Shown here piece by piece: positions 21,481 to 54,820 of a stretch of DNA of 64,000 nucleotides. This stretch comes from Atrichornis clamosus (taxonomy: Eukaryota; Chordata; Aves; Passeriformes; Menuridae): NCBI GenBank assembly GCA_013400975.1, contig WBMZ01010893.1, positions 35,904-99,903 on the forward strand, written 5' to 3'. Below the pieces are notes generated by a model. That model worked only from the letters and a program-made list of their open reading frames with translations, was not told where the DNA came from and made no database searches. The first letter of the stretch is position 1. Each line of letters begins with the position of its first letter. The translations under genes were made by a program, and so were the position numbers.

Positions 21481-24400
21481 TTACAACATGAAGCACCCAG
21501 GCCTTGGCTCTGAGGTGCAGAGGGGGAGATATCTCAGGAGGGGATGTGGAAGCCAGAGCCTGACCATCACTGTTGATCCCTGGGCAAGGGGAGGCGGCAG
21601 CGTCCTTACCTGCCTAGTGACCTGGATGCTGCTGGGCCCAAAGGTGGTGGTCCCATAGCTTGTCACGTAATAGTGAGCAGAGGGCTGTGCCGGGGGCTCC
21701 TCCAGCTGCCTGGGTACTGTGGGAATGGGACTCCATCACCATCTCAGCTCCATGAAACCCTCAGCTCTCTCTACCCGAGTGCTGTTGTAGCACAAAGTCA
21801 GGACCATTGGGCTCACCTTGGGGCAGGAGCAGCTCTGCACCAAAACGGTGCCCACACGTCCCACAGGTTTTAACGTCTTCCTTTGTCCTGCAGAGGAAAT
21901 AGCCCCAAAAACAAGCAGCAGGAGCTGCCCTCAGCACTTCCCATGGAAGACGACGCCAAGGCAATGGAAGAGGCTTGCTCTTCCCACCCTGACCTGAGGG
22001 GTTGCCGTTGGTGGGACAGCTGCTGCCCTCCCAGGTGCCTGAGCACCTTCTGCTCTTCATGAAACTGGGGACGTGGGCCAGAGTGAACACTGTGTGCCAG
22101 AGCCCCACAGTCTCTGCTGCTTCACCCTTCCCTCCATGCTCTAACTTCCCACACCAGTAAGTGCTAACACCACATAGCTGCTGTGGTTGGGAGAAGGGCA
22201 AGGTAGTGCCCGGCGTGTTTCACAACTAATTCCACATGGCTTTTGGAAGCTGACCAGCCCCCCAACATTGCAGGAGCAACCAGCTGGCTCCTGCCCTTGC
22301 TCGGCAGGGCACAGCGTGTACGTACACGGCGCTCGTGCCGTCCATGTCCGGCCAGATGAGCTCTGCGGGACAGCCGGACGTTCGGCAGGGAGTCTTCACA
22401 CACACGTGCAGCCCTGGCCACTCCTCAGCGAGCTTCTGGATGATGAGCACCACTGCCACAAGGAAGTCCCAGGCAAACTGGAAACCTTCCAGGCAAAAGG
22501 AAAATGTCTCGTTTACAGCCTCCAACCACGGCAGCCCAGGAGCTGCTGTGGGGACGCGCACATCACTTCCAGCCTGGCAGACCACAGGCAGAACTGTTGG
22601 ACCAGCTCCATTTCTCAAGTTAACCAAGGCCCTTAGCCTTCATAGGGAATTTAATGATACGGTGGAAGAGCTCCCCAGCTTGGATGGCCCTTTTGCTTAT
22701 CACTTGAAGACCAAGCCTTAGACTGTATTCTGATGGAGCCTTACAGGGAAGGATGACTCATTTGCTCCACGACAAGAATGAAAACTTGACTTTCCATTTT
22801 CCTATGATACCTTTAGAGGAGTCCTCAACAGAATTGCATGGAGAAAGGGGAAATCTTTAAGTGATCTGCTGGTGGACCCAGGCCAGACTAGGACAAGTGG
22901 TAGAGGCTTCTTGTGACACTTTCCAGATGGCTGGAGGTGGCGGGGCAGAGCTAAGGACAGACATGGGGTTAGGAGTCATGAAGTATGGATCAGGGATCTT
23001 ACCTGTCCTTTCTGATGGCTTTCTGCACCGGAGCTCCAGGTAGCTGTAGGCCCTCTGGTTATTCTCTTTGATCAGCAGAGGTTTGCCGTTCCATACAAGC
23101 AGGCAGGTCACCTTGGCCACCCAGTGTGTGGAATAGAACGAGCAAGCTTTCACCAGGAACCTGTGAGGAGATTGCCCATGGCTTTCACGTCTTTCCTCCT
23201 AGCTTATCCCTAACACTGGGAGAAAGTGTGACACCAGTGGACTTCAAAATATGAACCCAGTTTCAGTAAGAACAGAGGCAGACACCAAATGAGGATCTTT
23301 CCCTACCAAAAGCTCAAGCAGCAGGAGCAGCCTGTTAAGCCAAGAGATCTTCCCAGAGTTGGCCATCCATCCTGGTTTTGTCTGGGATGAAGTTAATTTT
23401 CTTCCTGGTACATTGCTGTGCTTTGGATTTAGGATGAGAACAATGTGGATAACCCACTGATACTTTAGTTGCTGCTGAGCAGGGCTTACACCAAGTCAAG
23501 GACTTTTCAGGTTCTCGGGCTGCCCTGCCATCAAGGAGGCTGAGGATGCACAAGAAGCTGGGAGGGGACACAGCCAGGACAGCTGACAAAGGGGTTCTCC
23601 CACACCATGTGGCACCAAGCTCAGCTTATAAACCTGGGGAAAGCTAGCTGGGGGACCATTGTGTGGGAGCAGACTGGGAAGGGGTTTGTTGGTGCTGAGC
23701 AACTGTTTTTCATTTCCATCACTTGTTCTTGGGTTTTATTCCTCTTTTTGTTGGTTTCCATTTCATTACAATATTATTATTGCTATTACTGTTACTATTG
23801 TAATTTATTTCTACTATTAAACTGTCATCTCAACCCATGAGTTCTCTCCTGATTCTCTTCCTGATCCCACTGTGAGGAGTGAGTGAGCGATTCTGTGGTG
23901 CTTGGTTGCCAGATGGGTGTTAACTACAACACCATTAGATAAAAACTCTGGACACAAGTCCACAAAGCTGGGAGACAGTCCAAAAGCTGGTACAGTCCCA
24001 ATGCCCACAGAAACTGGAACGTTCTTGGGTGGGACTGTGAGACCTCTGACTGCCTGCATGGGCAAAGAGTAGCTGAACACCCCCTCAGATGAAAGGTGAA
24101 CCAGAAGGAGCGTGGCCTTTGCTCACATCCAGGCAGTGAACAACACAATGGTTCACCCCGAGCTCCACAGGTGTGTGGCACAGACACCTCAGCATCCTGA
24201 GTCCCAGCCTCAGGCCTCAGAAGATACAGTCTCAACAGCCAAGGGCTTGCTGTCAGTCAGCTGGCACTGCACTGACAAACTCAATCCCACAACCTCACTG
24301 AGGGCTGGAAAACAGTGCTTACCTCTGGAAGAAGCCCTCAGGTATTTCGGGTGAGAAGTAGGCACGAATGTGGAGGTCCTCAGGGTGATCTCCTCCCCAC

Positions 24401-27400
24401 ACCTCAGAGACTTCCTCAGTCTGGTTCAGATAGGTTGGGAACAAGTACCAGGACTTGCCTTGGTTCCACGTTGTCTCCCAGGGCTTCCCAGGCACAAACT
24501 CACTGGCCTGCGGGTTGAGTGCTTCGGTGTGCCTCACCTCCAGGCAGAGTTCAAAATGCTCCAGGAGGCTGAAGAGCTTCCCTCTCCCTCCATGAGGCCT
24601 GTGCCCCATTATTTCCTCGAAGACATCCTGCATCCCTTCCGAACAGAGCTGGTGCTTAACCAAGGCACGCACAGCCTGGTGGCACAGCATTGCCTTTGAC
24701 TTGAAGGCCCACACCCAGTTGGCCCTGTCTCTGATGGTGGCGTGTTCCCCGATCAGCGTCTCCACAGAGATGCTCTCGAGCTGCTGGACGAGGCGGTACC
24801 GCACCAGGAGCTGGATTGGAAGGGACGGAGAGATGGAGAGATGAGGTGGCAGTCAAGGAGCCCTGCAAAGATGCAGAGCTTGATCTCTGCAGAGTAGATG
24901 GTCCTGATCCCCACACTCACCTTGAACATAGTTATTAAAAAGGTAGGCTGGAGGAAGATGGTGCTTTCCAAGTGCTTGATTTCCTCATACCACACGACAA
25001 GCCCGATGCGGTGGAGGTACCGCAAGATGTCCTGGAGGAGCTCTCTGCCCAGGCTGGCCAGGTGCTCACGCTGGGAGAGTTTGTTGAGCAGGTACTGGAG
25101 GTCCATCATGCCTGGAGGGAGATACAGGAGCTCAGAATGCATCGGTAAGACACAGCATTCCAAGGACTTTAGGGAGCCAACAAACACCAGCAGCATCCCA
25201 GGTCACCCATGCCATCCCTGGGGAAGCAGCTGGGATCAGAGCAATGCTCGGCGCATGTGACTGAAACTGCTTTGTCTGTCCTCAGCTGTCCCACTGCCAC
25301 CCTGCAGCTCCCATGGCCTTGTCTTGCCTCAGGAGTGGCAACAGCCTGACAGGACTTTCTGCAAAATGAGGCTAATTCTGGGGTTTTTTCATTGTTTGAG
25401 GAAGCAGGTTTGTTTCCATCCAGAAGACCTCAGGTTGCCAGTTAAACCTCAGATTGTCATTCAGTCAAGCACAGAGACAGGCAAAAAATCTGGTTTATCT
25501 CCACAGAAGAAAAGCATTTGCTCCTCATTCTCTAATCCTGCAGTGGCCAGGGGAGCCAGAGGTGACACTGGCAACTAGTGGTGTTCATATCTGCTTTAGG
25601 TACCTAAGCAAGGAGCTGGAGCTGCCTGCTAGTCCTGCTAAGTCACAGGAGACACTGAAAAGGGACTAGGGAGGGGTAGGGGCCGTTAAATAAAGTTCGC
25701 AGGATGTAGATTTGGAAACCACATAGAAGAATTAAAGCTGTGGAGCTCCTTCCTACAAGGTTTTTTAATTGCTTATACTTGCAATTGCTTAGGGAGAAGG
25801 GGAGAAAGAACAACATTACTGGAAAGCAAGAGAGCAGACAACGTGGCCAGCTCAGGCGTGCTCAGCAGTAACACTGCAAGGTCTTCAGCAGCGACCCCAC
25901 TGCCATGCAAGCAAGGCCAGAAGGTGCAGCAAGCACTGGAGAGCCCATCCCAGATTCAGGAAAGCACTGGAAAGAGCCTGTCCTGGGTGCAGGACAGGAG
26001 GTCCTCTCAGAAAGGTGTGGCAGGGGTGACAGACCACTCACCATGGTCTGCCACCTCCTCGCTCTGTGCAATATCCACGATGGCAGCTTCCACCTGCCTG
26101 TACACGGGCGGCAGCACTCGGACGACCTCAGGGAAGAGCTCCTCATCCTTCACATGCTCCAAAATAGTGGCCTCGAGCTTTTTGATGTCATGGTGATCCA
26201 TGCAGTTGACAGCAACTAAGTTTAAGATCTGGAAAAGAGAAAGCACATACCTGCCAAAAGCACACCCAGAGGAGTCTTCTAACCTATGAGGTAAAGGAAG
26301 GACCTAATGCCAACGAGGTCGCCCCCGATGGGACACACCACTGGCTCAGCTTCAGAGGGCACTTCCTTCACACCCTTGTTCTGCAGCAATTCCTGAGAAT
26401 CACCTGGTGACGGTAAATGAGCCCTCACACGGCTCCTCAGGCATTTGCTGCAAGCCACAGGAGGAGATGCCCTTCACCTACCAGGGATAAGGACCCCGCA
26501 GGTCCCAGCCAGGGGTTACCATGTCCACCCCAGCCCAGGAAGTGGCTGCAGTAGTGGCCTGATGCATTAGCACCAGGTCACCATCACCAGTAGCACACTG
26601 GGCTGCCAAAGACAACACGGTGTCCACAGCCAGCCAGAACCCAGAATAATCTCAGCCCTACCATTAATGTGCAGCTCTCCATCTCTTTCAGCCTCTCCCA
26701 CTGGTCCACGTAAAACTTGGGCTCTTCGCTGCCCTCCAGGTTGTCGATGAAGTGAGCGAGGTTGCTTTTTCTCTCCGCCAGCATGGCTGCGATCCTGGCC
26801 ATGATGTCACGTGTCTTCTCTGCTACCTCCTCCTCCTGGCAGCAGTCCACGTGGGTTCCCACAGGAAGCACCACCGAGTTTGGGACTCGCATGGACAGGT
26901 TGTTGATCCAGAAACCAACGAGCTCCTTGAAAGTTTTGTCGTTAGTTTGGTACCTGAGGAGGAAAAAAAAGAAAATCCCAAATTCACATCTCACCCTCTG
27001 GATCTCCAGCCAACTTCCACCAGTGCAGGCCTGACCACACACTCTGTGCTCTCCCAGGAGCTCACTGGAGAAGAGCTTAGGTCTCAGAAGCTGACATAGA
27101 CTGTATCCAAGCTCATCCTTCAGTTTCCCATCCTTAAGCTATGGGGTGTAGCAGAGTCAGTCCCTGCTGTGGATGCAGAATCCACATCCCTCTGTAGCAC
27201 AAAGCCCAAGCCTGATGCTCCCTCCACATCCAGGGAACACCACAGGATATGGGAGGAATCGTAGGGATTTGCTTTTTGCAGAAAGCAAGTCTATTTAGAT
27301 GGGGTTGAGTTGTCACATAAGGAGTTAGTGATTATTCAACCCCTCCAAAAAGAGGCCTTTGGCAAGGTGGTGACAGACCCAATGGATCAAAAGATTGGTT

Positions 27401-29418
27401 GGCAAAAAGGGGGAGAGGGAGAGCCAGCTATGCCAATGGCGAGAAGACCAGGCCTCAAGGTCCAATGGAAATGGTGAGAATTTGTGCAGTGGTAAGTTTC
27501 CCCAGCTCCTTTTTAGTTCCCCCGCTCCACTTGGAATCCAAGCCAGCTCAGCACTTACGTGTGAAGATTGATGACGAGGATGACAAGCGCCTGTGGGGTG
27601 ATGAACACGTGGTGAGTCATGTAGTATTCCAGCTGGCCAGCAAAGTCCCAGAAGAGAAAGGTGAAGTCTTTGATCTGGAACTCACTGATCTCTATCCCAA
27701 CTGTTCGCTCTTCCCTGGGCACCAGTTTGGATTGCCCTTGCTTCAGGCTTTTGCAGATGGTGGACTTCCCCGCCAGGGAGGCCCCCAGGAACATGGTCTT
27801 GACCCTCTTGTCCTCCTGCCCCAAACCATGCTGAAGCTGGCTGAAGTAATTCCGTATCTGCTGAATGCCACCAGTGCACACTTCACTGGGCGGCTCCCGG
27901 AGCGGGTTCCCACTGGCCTTAAACATTCTCAGGGATTGTCCCTGGAAGAGCTCCTTGGGGAGCTGGCGAAGGGTATTATTCTGCACATGGAGCTCCTGTA
28001 ACTGTGCCAGCTGCAGGACAGGCTGCGGGAAGGTCCGGAACAGGTTGTTGGAGATGTTGAGGTACTGGAGGCTGCCTCGACACACTGCCAGGTCTCTGGG
28101 GAGGGCACTGAGACGGTTGTTGTTCAGCCGCAAGTGTTTGAGCCTGGGAAGGTGGGAGAAAACTCCCTCCGGGATGATCCGGATTTGGTTCTGGTTCAGG
28201 TCAAGCCTCTCTAAACAGACCAGGCTCTGGATTTCACTGGGAAAGTCCACAATCTCATTCTTGGACAGTATCAGCTTCTTGAGGCTGCAAAGCTTAGAAA
28301 TACCAGTAATGCTCCTGAGCTTGTTCCTGTCGAGGTCAAGGCTCTCCAGCACGGGATTGCTCAGGACTGAGGGTGGGAGCACACGCAGCCTCTGCGTAGA
28401 GAGATTCACTTCACGCAATCCGTCCTCCTGCTCCCGACCTGGACACATGGGACAGGGAAGGTGGTTAAGAGACACTTTGACCCTTTGGGGTTGCAGACCA
28501 TTCTTTCTTTTGAGCTCTGCACACCTTTGGGATAATTTTGGCCAGCAAGGAGCTGGTTGAACAGTGCAACCACAACTGTTGCTTGAACAGCTCCTACGTT
28601 GTCTCAAGAGAGGAACTGAAGCTGAGGATCTTGGTTGGGGCTGAAGAGACAGGAAGAAATAGTTCCCACCAGACATTGACCTGCAGCCCATGTCACATTA
28701 ACAGATTTGCTCTCTTGCTTTGGTCACTGCAAGAGCTCCAGCCACAGATGCATCTACCCCAAAACTGGGAGTTTTCTAATCCCAGCAGTGGATTGGCAGG
28801 GCAGAGCTGCTCTCTAAATAACTTCCCAGCCCACACTCAGCTCTCGACCACAGCTATGGAAAAGCACTGAGGCCAGAGCCAGCAAGTTCAAATACCTCCT
28901 CTCTCATAACCTCCCCCCTCCAGCTGATGCAATTCCCCACAGAGGTGATCCCAGCCCTGGGAGACTGGGGGAATAACGCAGGGATGGTGGGGTTCCCCAA
29001 ACGACAGGATATAGAGTAGGGACTCAGTGATGGCTGAGAATGTCCCTAAACAGAGGGTGTTTAGAACAGAGAGATTTGCAGGTGAGGAGAACACCAGCGG
29101 GATGTGGGATGGGGATCACACAATACCAGTGCAAAACATGGTTAAATCTGCTTTCCTCTCCCTTGTTTCACTTCCTCACATGATGCCAAACACAGCATCC
29201 CCTTGTGCAATGCACCCTGCTCAGGACTGACTCATCATCATTTCTCAGCATCGCCACTTAAACGTGGGACATGCTACAAGCCCAGCAGGAAAGCCAGCCT
29301 TCACCCTCTCCCAAATGCCCAGCCTCTCCATCAGGGACAAGCCAAAGGACTCCCACCACCACTGATCCAGAGCAGTGAAGAGCCAGGGCAGCTACTCACA
29401 GGCTCTGGGCTGGGCCAT
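21481..29418 (-). CDS. MFHAS1-like ROCO protein (LRR - Roc GTPase - COR)
   Basis: Leucine-rich-repeat GTPase of the ROCO family, closest in layout to MFHAS1/MASL1, which is linked to Toll-like receptor signalling. Twelve coding exons join in phase: 29400-29418 (ATG), 27559-28438, 26662-26953, 26042-26228, 24921-25111, 24323-24810, 23003-23160, 22322-22545, 21994-22064, 21817-21887, 21610-21716, 21481-21579 (TAA), about 928 residues. The N-terminus is MAQPRACREQEDGLREVNLS, then LRRs to about residue 215. The P-loop GASLAGKST is at about 225-233, DFAGQ at 271-275 and the G4-like GTHVD at 332-336, followed by a COR-type region. The donor of exon 8 (22322) is uncertain; the other junctions fit consensus. 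MFHAS1 itself has essentially one coding exon, so this multi-exon gene is a separate paralogue. I give no symbol. Confidence 0.85.
21610..22545 (-). CDS. ROCO C-terminal exons 8-11 with Cys-rich segments
   Basis: Exon 8 begins after cccacag at 22546-22547 and reads APGLPWLEAVNETFSFCLEG, then CVKTPCRTSGC. Its phase must be 0 at the donor; TAC|gtacac (22322) or GCC|gtgtac (22328) fit, and neither is strong. Exon 9 reads FHEEQKVLRHLGGQQLSHQR, exon 10 KEDVKTCGTCGHRFGAELLL and exon 11 HYYVTSYGTTTFGPSSIQVT. The Cys pairs suggest a small zinc-binding or disulfide module; this is inference. Confidence 0.65.
23373..23931 (+). mobile_element. solo LTR of an endogenous retrovirus (ERVL-like)
   Basis: The sequence begins TGGTTTTGTCTGGGATGAAG and ends ...AACTACAACA. 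It matches the layout I know from avian ERV LTRs: an early aagttaattttcttc, then gacacagccaggacagctga, TATAAA at 23627-23632, an AT-rich stretch, and a poly(A) signal ATTAAA at 23816-23821 just before ctgtcatctcaacccatgag. No internal viral genes flank it, so it is a solo LTR. It lies in a ROCO intron in the opposite orientation to the gene. Exact ends are approximate and I could not define a clean target duplication. Confidence 0.75.
24323..26228 (-). CDS. ROCO exons 4-6: COR domain
   Basis: Exon 4 (26042-26228) reads ILNLVAVNCMDHHDIKKLEA. Exon 5 (24921-25111) reads LSQREHLASLGRELLQDIL and GLVVWYEEIKHLESTIFLQP, the classic COR signature of a winged-helix-like block in which a hydrophobic strand precedes IFLQPTFLI. 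Exon 6 (24323-24810) reads LLVRYRLVQQLESIS, LFSLLEHFELCLEV and WYLFPTYLN. All junctions keep phase. Confidence 0.85.
27559..28438 (-). CDS. ROCO exon 2: LRR array and Roc P-loop/switch II
   Basis: One 880-base exon carries about eight LRRs of the LxxLxLxxNxL type (for example LESLDLDRNKL, LKHLRLNNNRL, LQELHVQNNTL). It then carries the Roc start with GASLAGKST and FWDFAGQLEYYMTHHVF. The acceptor is tgtccag at 28439-28440 and the donor is gtaagt. Exon 3 (26662-26953) adds GTHVD and the rest of Roc. Confidence 0.9.
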
Positions 29419-29560
29419 GACCCTGCTGCGTGGCACCAGCTGGATCCTCCGGAGTTCAGCCTCCCCCTTTCTTTCGTTTCCTCCTCCTCCTGTTTCGCTC
29501 CCCGCCTCGCCGAACTCTGCCAGGGAACCCCACCCTCTCTTTCTCCATCCTCAGAGCAGC
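29419..29560 (-). promoter_or_regulatory. ROCO gene promoter / 5' untranslated region
   Basis: Region just upstream of the ATG at 29418. On the minus strand it is purine-rich with repeated GAAA. A perfect Ets-IRF composite element GGAANNGAAA lies at 29472-29481, about 55-63 bases before the ATG. No TATA box is seen. The transcription start is unknown. Confidence 0.5.
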
Positions 29561-29990
29561 TCTCAACAACCCGAGCACCTCTGGTCAGATGGCAGGGCCT
29601 GGGCTATGTCCCAGAAGCAGTTCTGGAGGTCACCTACGAGACAAACACGGTGGCAGAGTAGTTCCTGAGTCCAATTCCTGGTGCAGCATCCCTCCCCTGC
29701 CTGTGTTAAAGGAGCTTTTGGCATTACCACTCTTGCCCAGGAACAAAAGGACGCTAACAAGAAGTTATGCTGTTACCAAACTACTGCATGTGTTGAATAA
29801 ATAAGATTTCTTTCCTTAAACAGGTGGCAGCATCTGATCCAAGAGGGTCAACCAGAAAGGATGAAAAAAAAAAAAGCAGGCCAGTAGTATACACAGTATA
29901 CTAGAAAAACTGTTTTCTAGAATGTGCCAGAAGCCTTTTTAGGGAAGTTTCTCATTGCCTCTCCCATGGGGCAGCTTACAATTGAATAGA
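29560..29990. other. spacer between the ROCO gene and the PHRF1 3' end
   Basis: No coding potential with family resemblance. It contains an a-rich run at about 29863-29875 and a plus-strand AATAAA at about 29797. It probably holds the distal ROCO promoter and the end of the PHRF1 3' untranslated region. Confidence 0.5.
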
Positions 29991-32068
29991 TTTATTTTTA
30001 ATGGCAGACACAATGAAGGAACCAGTATTCCTGTTCCTGTAACTTCAGAGGAAAGCACACACAGAAGGTGTAGCCTTCGGTGTCAGTGCTCCTCAGGCAA
30101 TGGTCAGTGCAGAGGTAACAATTTTAACAGGCCTTGCAGTGCAGGCACTCCTAATACACCCTGCAACAGGCTCTTATCTTTACTGCCAATTCAAGGCTAA
30201 CATTAAACAAGAATTTAAAGTAGTGAAACTCTGAGGAACAACACAGACTGACACTGTCTTCCTGGTAAACAGTGCAGTTGCTTCTGTTATTTGGTCAAGC
30301 CTTGTTTTTCACACCACCTACCCTTTTCCACTTACGCAGACAGGTTAGGCCAGAATTCAGAGGTGTCCAATTTCCAGCATAAGTGCATGCACAACTAGAT
30401 CACATTCTCTCATTCTTGTGCCAACAGTGCAATAAAAGTTTCTGAGTTTTTATTTTCTCAAGAAATCTATCAGCAGTGTTTGTAGTTACAACCCCACACC
30501 CATCTGCTAGGTGTGTATTCTAGCTGTAAGTTTAGCTTGAAAACTGCAGCTTCTCTTCCAGCTGTTTTTCTGCAGTCAGTAACTGTGTCGTTTCCAGAAA
30601 TCTTCAAAGCAACTCCAAAGTTATCACTTCCTTTTACATCCAGGTCGAACTTCCATAGAGGAAGCATAAAGAGCCAAGGAAGATTAACTCCAAAATGCTC
30701 AGGATTCATCCATAAACATTTCTCTAACATAGTGAATGATGGGAGTGAAGTGTTTTGCCAGTCCACACACTACTGGTATATACGCTTGTTTTGTTTAAAT
30801 AACAAAAAAATAAACTCCCCAAACCAGTTCCCATGAAGGGAAGGTTTTTGCGTTGTAACTTACTGCTTTCCTCTTCAGTTTCCCTGTGAAACATCTCCTC
30901 CCTGGCACGGTTTAACTGGGAATGATTCAAATCAGGTTCAAGAGTGCTGAATGTTGTTTTAAGGGGCTGTATTTCAGATGGTCACTTAAAGATCTGTCGC
31001 TCTGCAGCACATGGGGGCCACGAGTTTTGCTGAAGGAATTGAGATGAAGTCAGTATGTGCTGGACTCCTTTGATTCTTGAGAGGAAAACCAGTTCTCCTA
31101 GAGAGGAGGAGGGACAATTACTAATCCAACTCCAATCCTCTTCCAGAAACACAGCATTTCTTACGCCAGAGCCAAGAGTGCAGGTTTATATGGAACAGCC
31201 AGGGCAAGAGGCAGATGCAAGACGAACAAATGACAGCTGCTATAGGACAAAAACCATTCAAAATAACTTTATAAACTCTGTCACATTTCTGCTTTATACA
31301 TCAGTTCAACCTTATCCTTCGGGCTTGTTGCTGAAAACTGACAACGCTTGCTTTTTGTTTTGCTTTTTCCTGAAAGGCAGACATAAAACCAGCCATCAGT
31401 GCATTATTTACACAAGTGCAACACAATCTCCCACCCCAAAATTAGTTTTTTTCACCAACAAGATACTTCCAACAGGATGTAAATAAACACCACATCTTAA
31501 GCAGTGTTTCTGAAGTCAGTTTATAAAGGTTAGCTCTTTTCTGCAATCCCCAAATGCCAGAGCGAGTAAAGCTTCGCTCACCATCGAACAGGCTAAAAAT
31601 ACAACATTTCAAGTATTAAATCGGAAATTTCTAAAGACAATCCGTATTTTGATAAATAAACACAAGGGAAACAGTATATAGCTCTCATTATACTGTATGA
31701 AAAGTGGTGTCCAGTTTCAAACTTTAGCAAGACAAGTGCACAGCCCAAAAATGTGATCAAAGTAACCCTGAAAACTGTAGCAATCCGGGAGTCCCAAACA
31801 TTAATCTCTTCTGTGTTTCCTCTCGAATTACTCTGCTGGTCTGAGGCATTTGATTGTTATTTACTTCTACAGCTGTAGGTAATCCAAAAAAATCCTAAAT
31901 TCATTCCCATATGGAAACAATTCAAGAGAAGGTTCTGTAGATTAATTCTATTATGGTCTTGTTTCTCTGCACTTTGTTTACAATGAGATGCAACGGCAGG
32001 TCTGTTATTCCCATAGTGTCCACAGCTAGGATAAGTTCAGTCCAAGTCATGCTGGCTGTGGCTTGCTC
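29991..32068 (-). other. PHRF1: probable PHRF1 3' untranslated region
   Basis: About 2 kb downstream of the PHRF1 stop with no supported gene. Minus-strand AATAAA signals (TTTATT on plus) sit at 30449-30454 and 29991-29996, and either could end the transcript. Confidence 0.5.
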
Positions 32069-54796
<22,728 letters not shown>

Positions 54797-54820
54797 GGCG
54801 GGACATTGGAAACCCACTCC

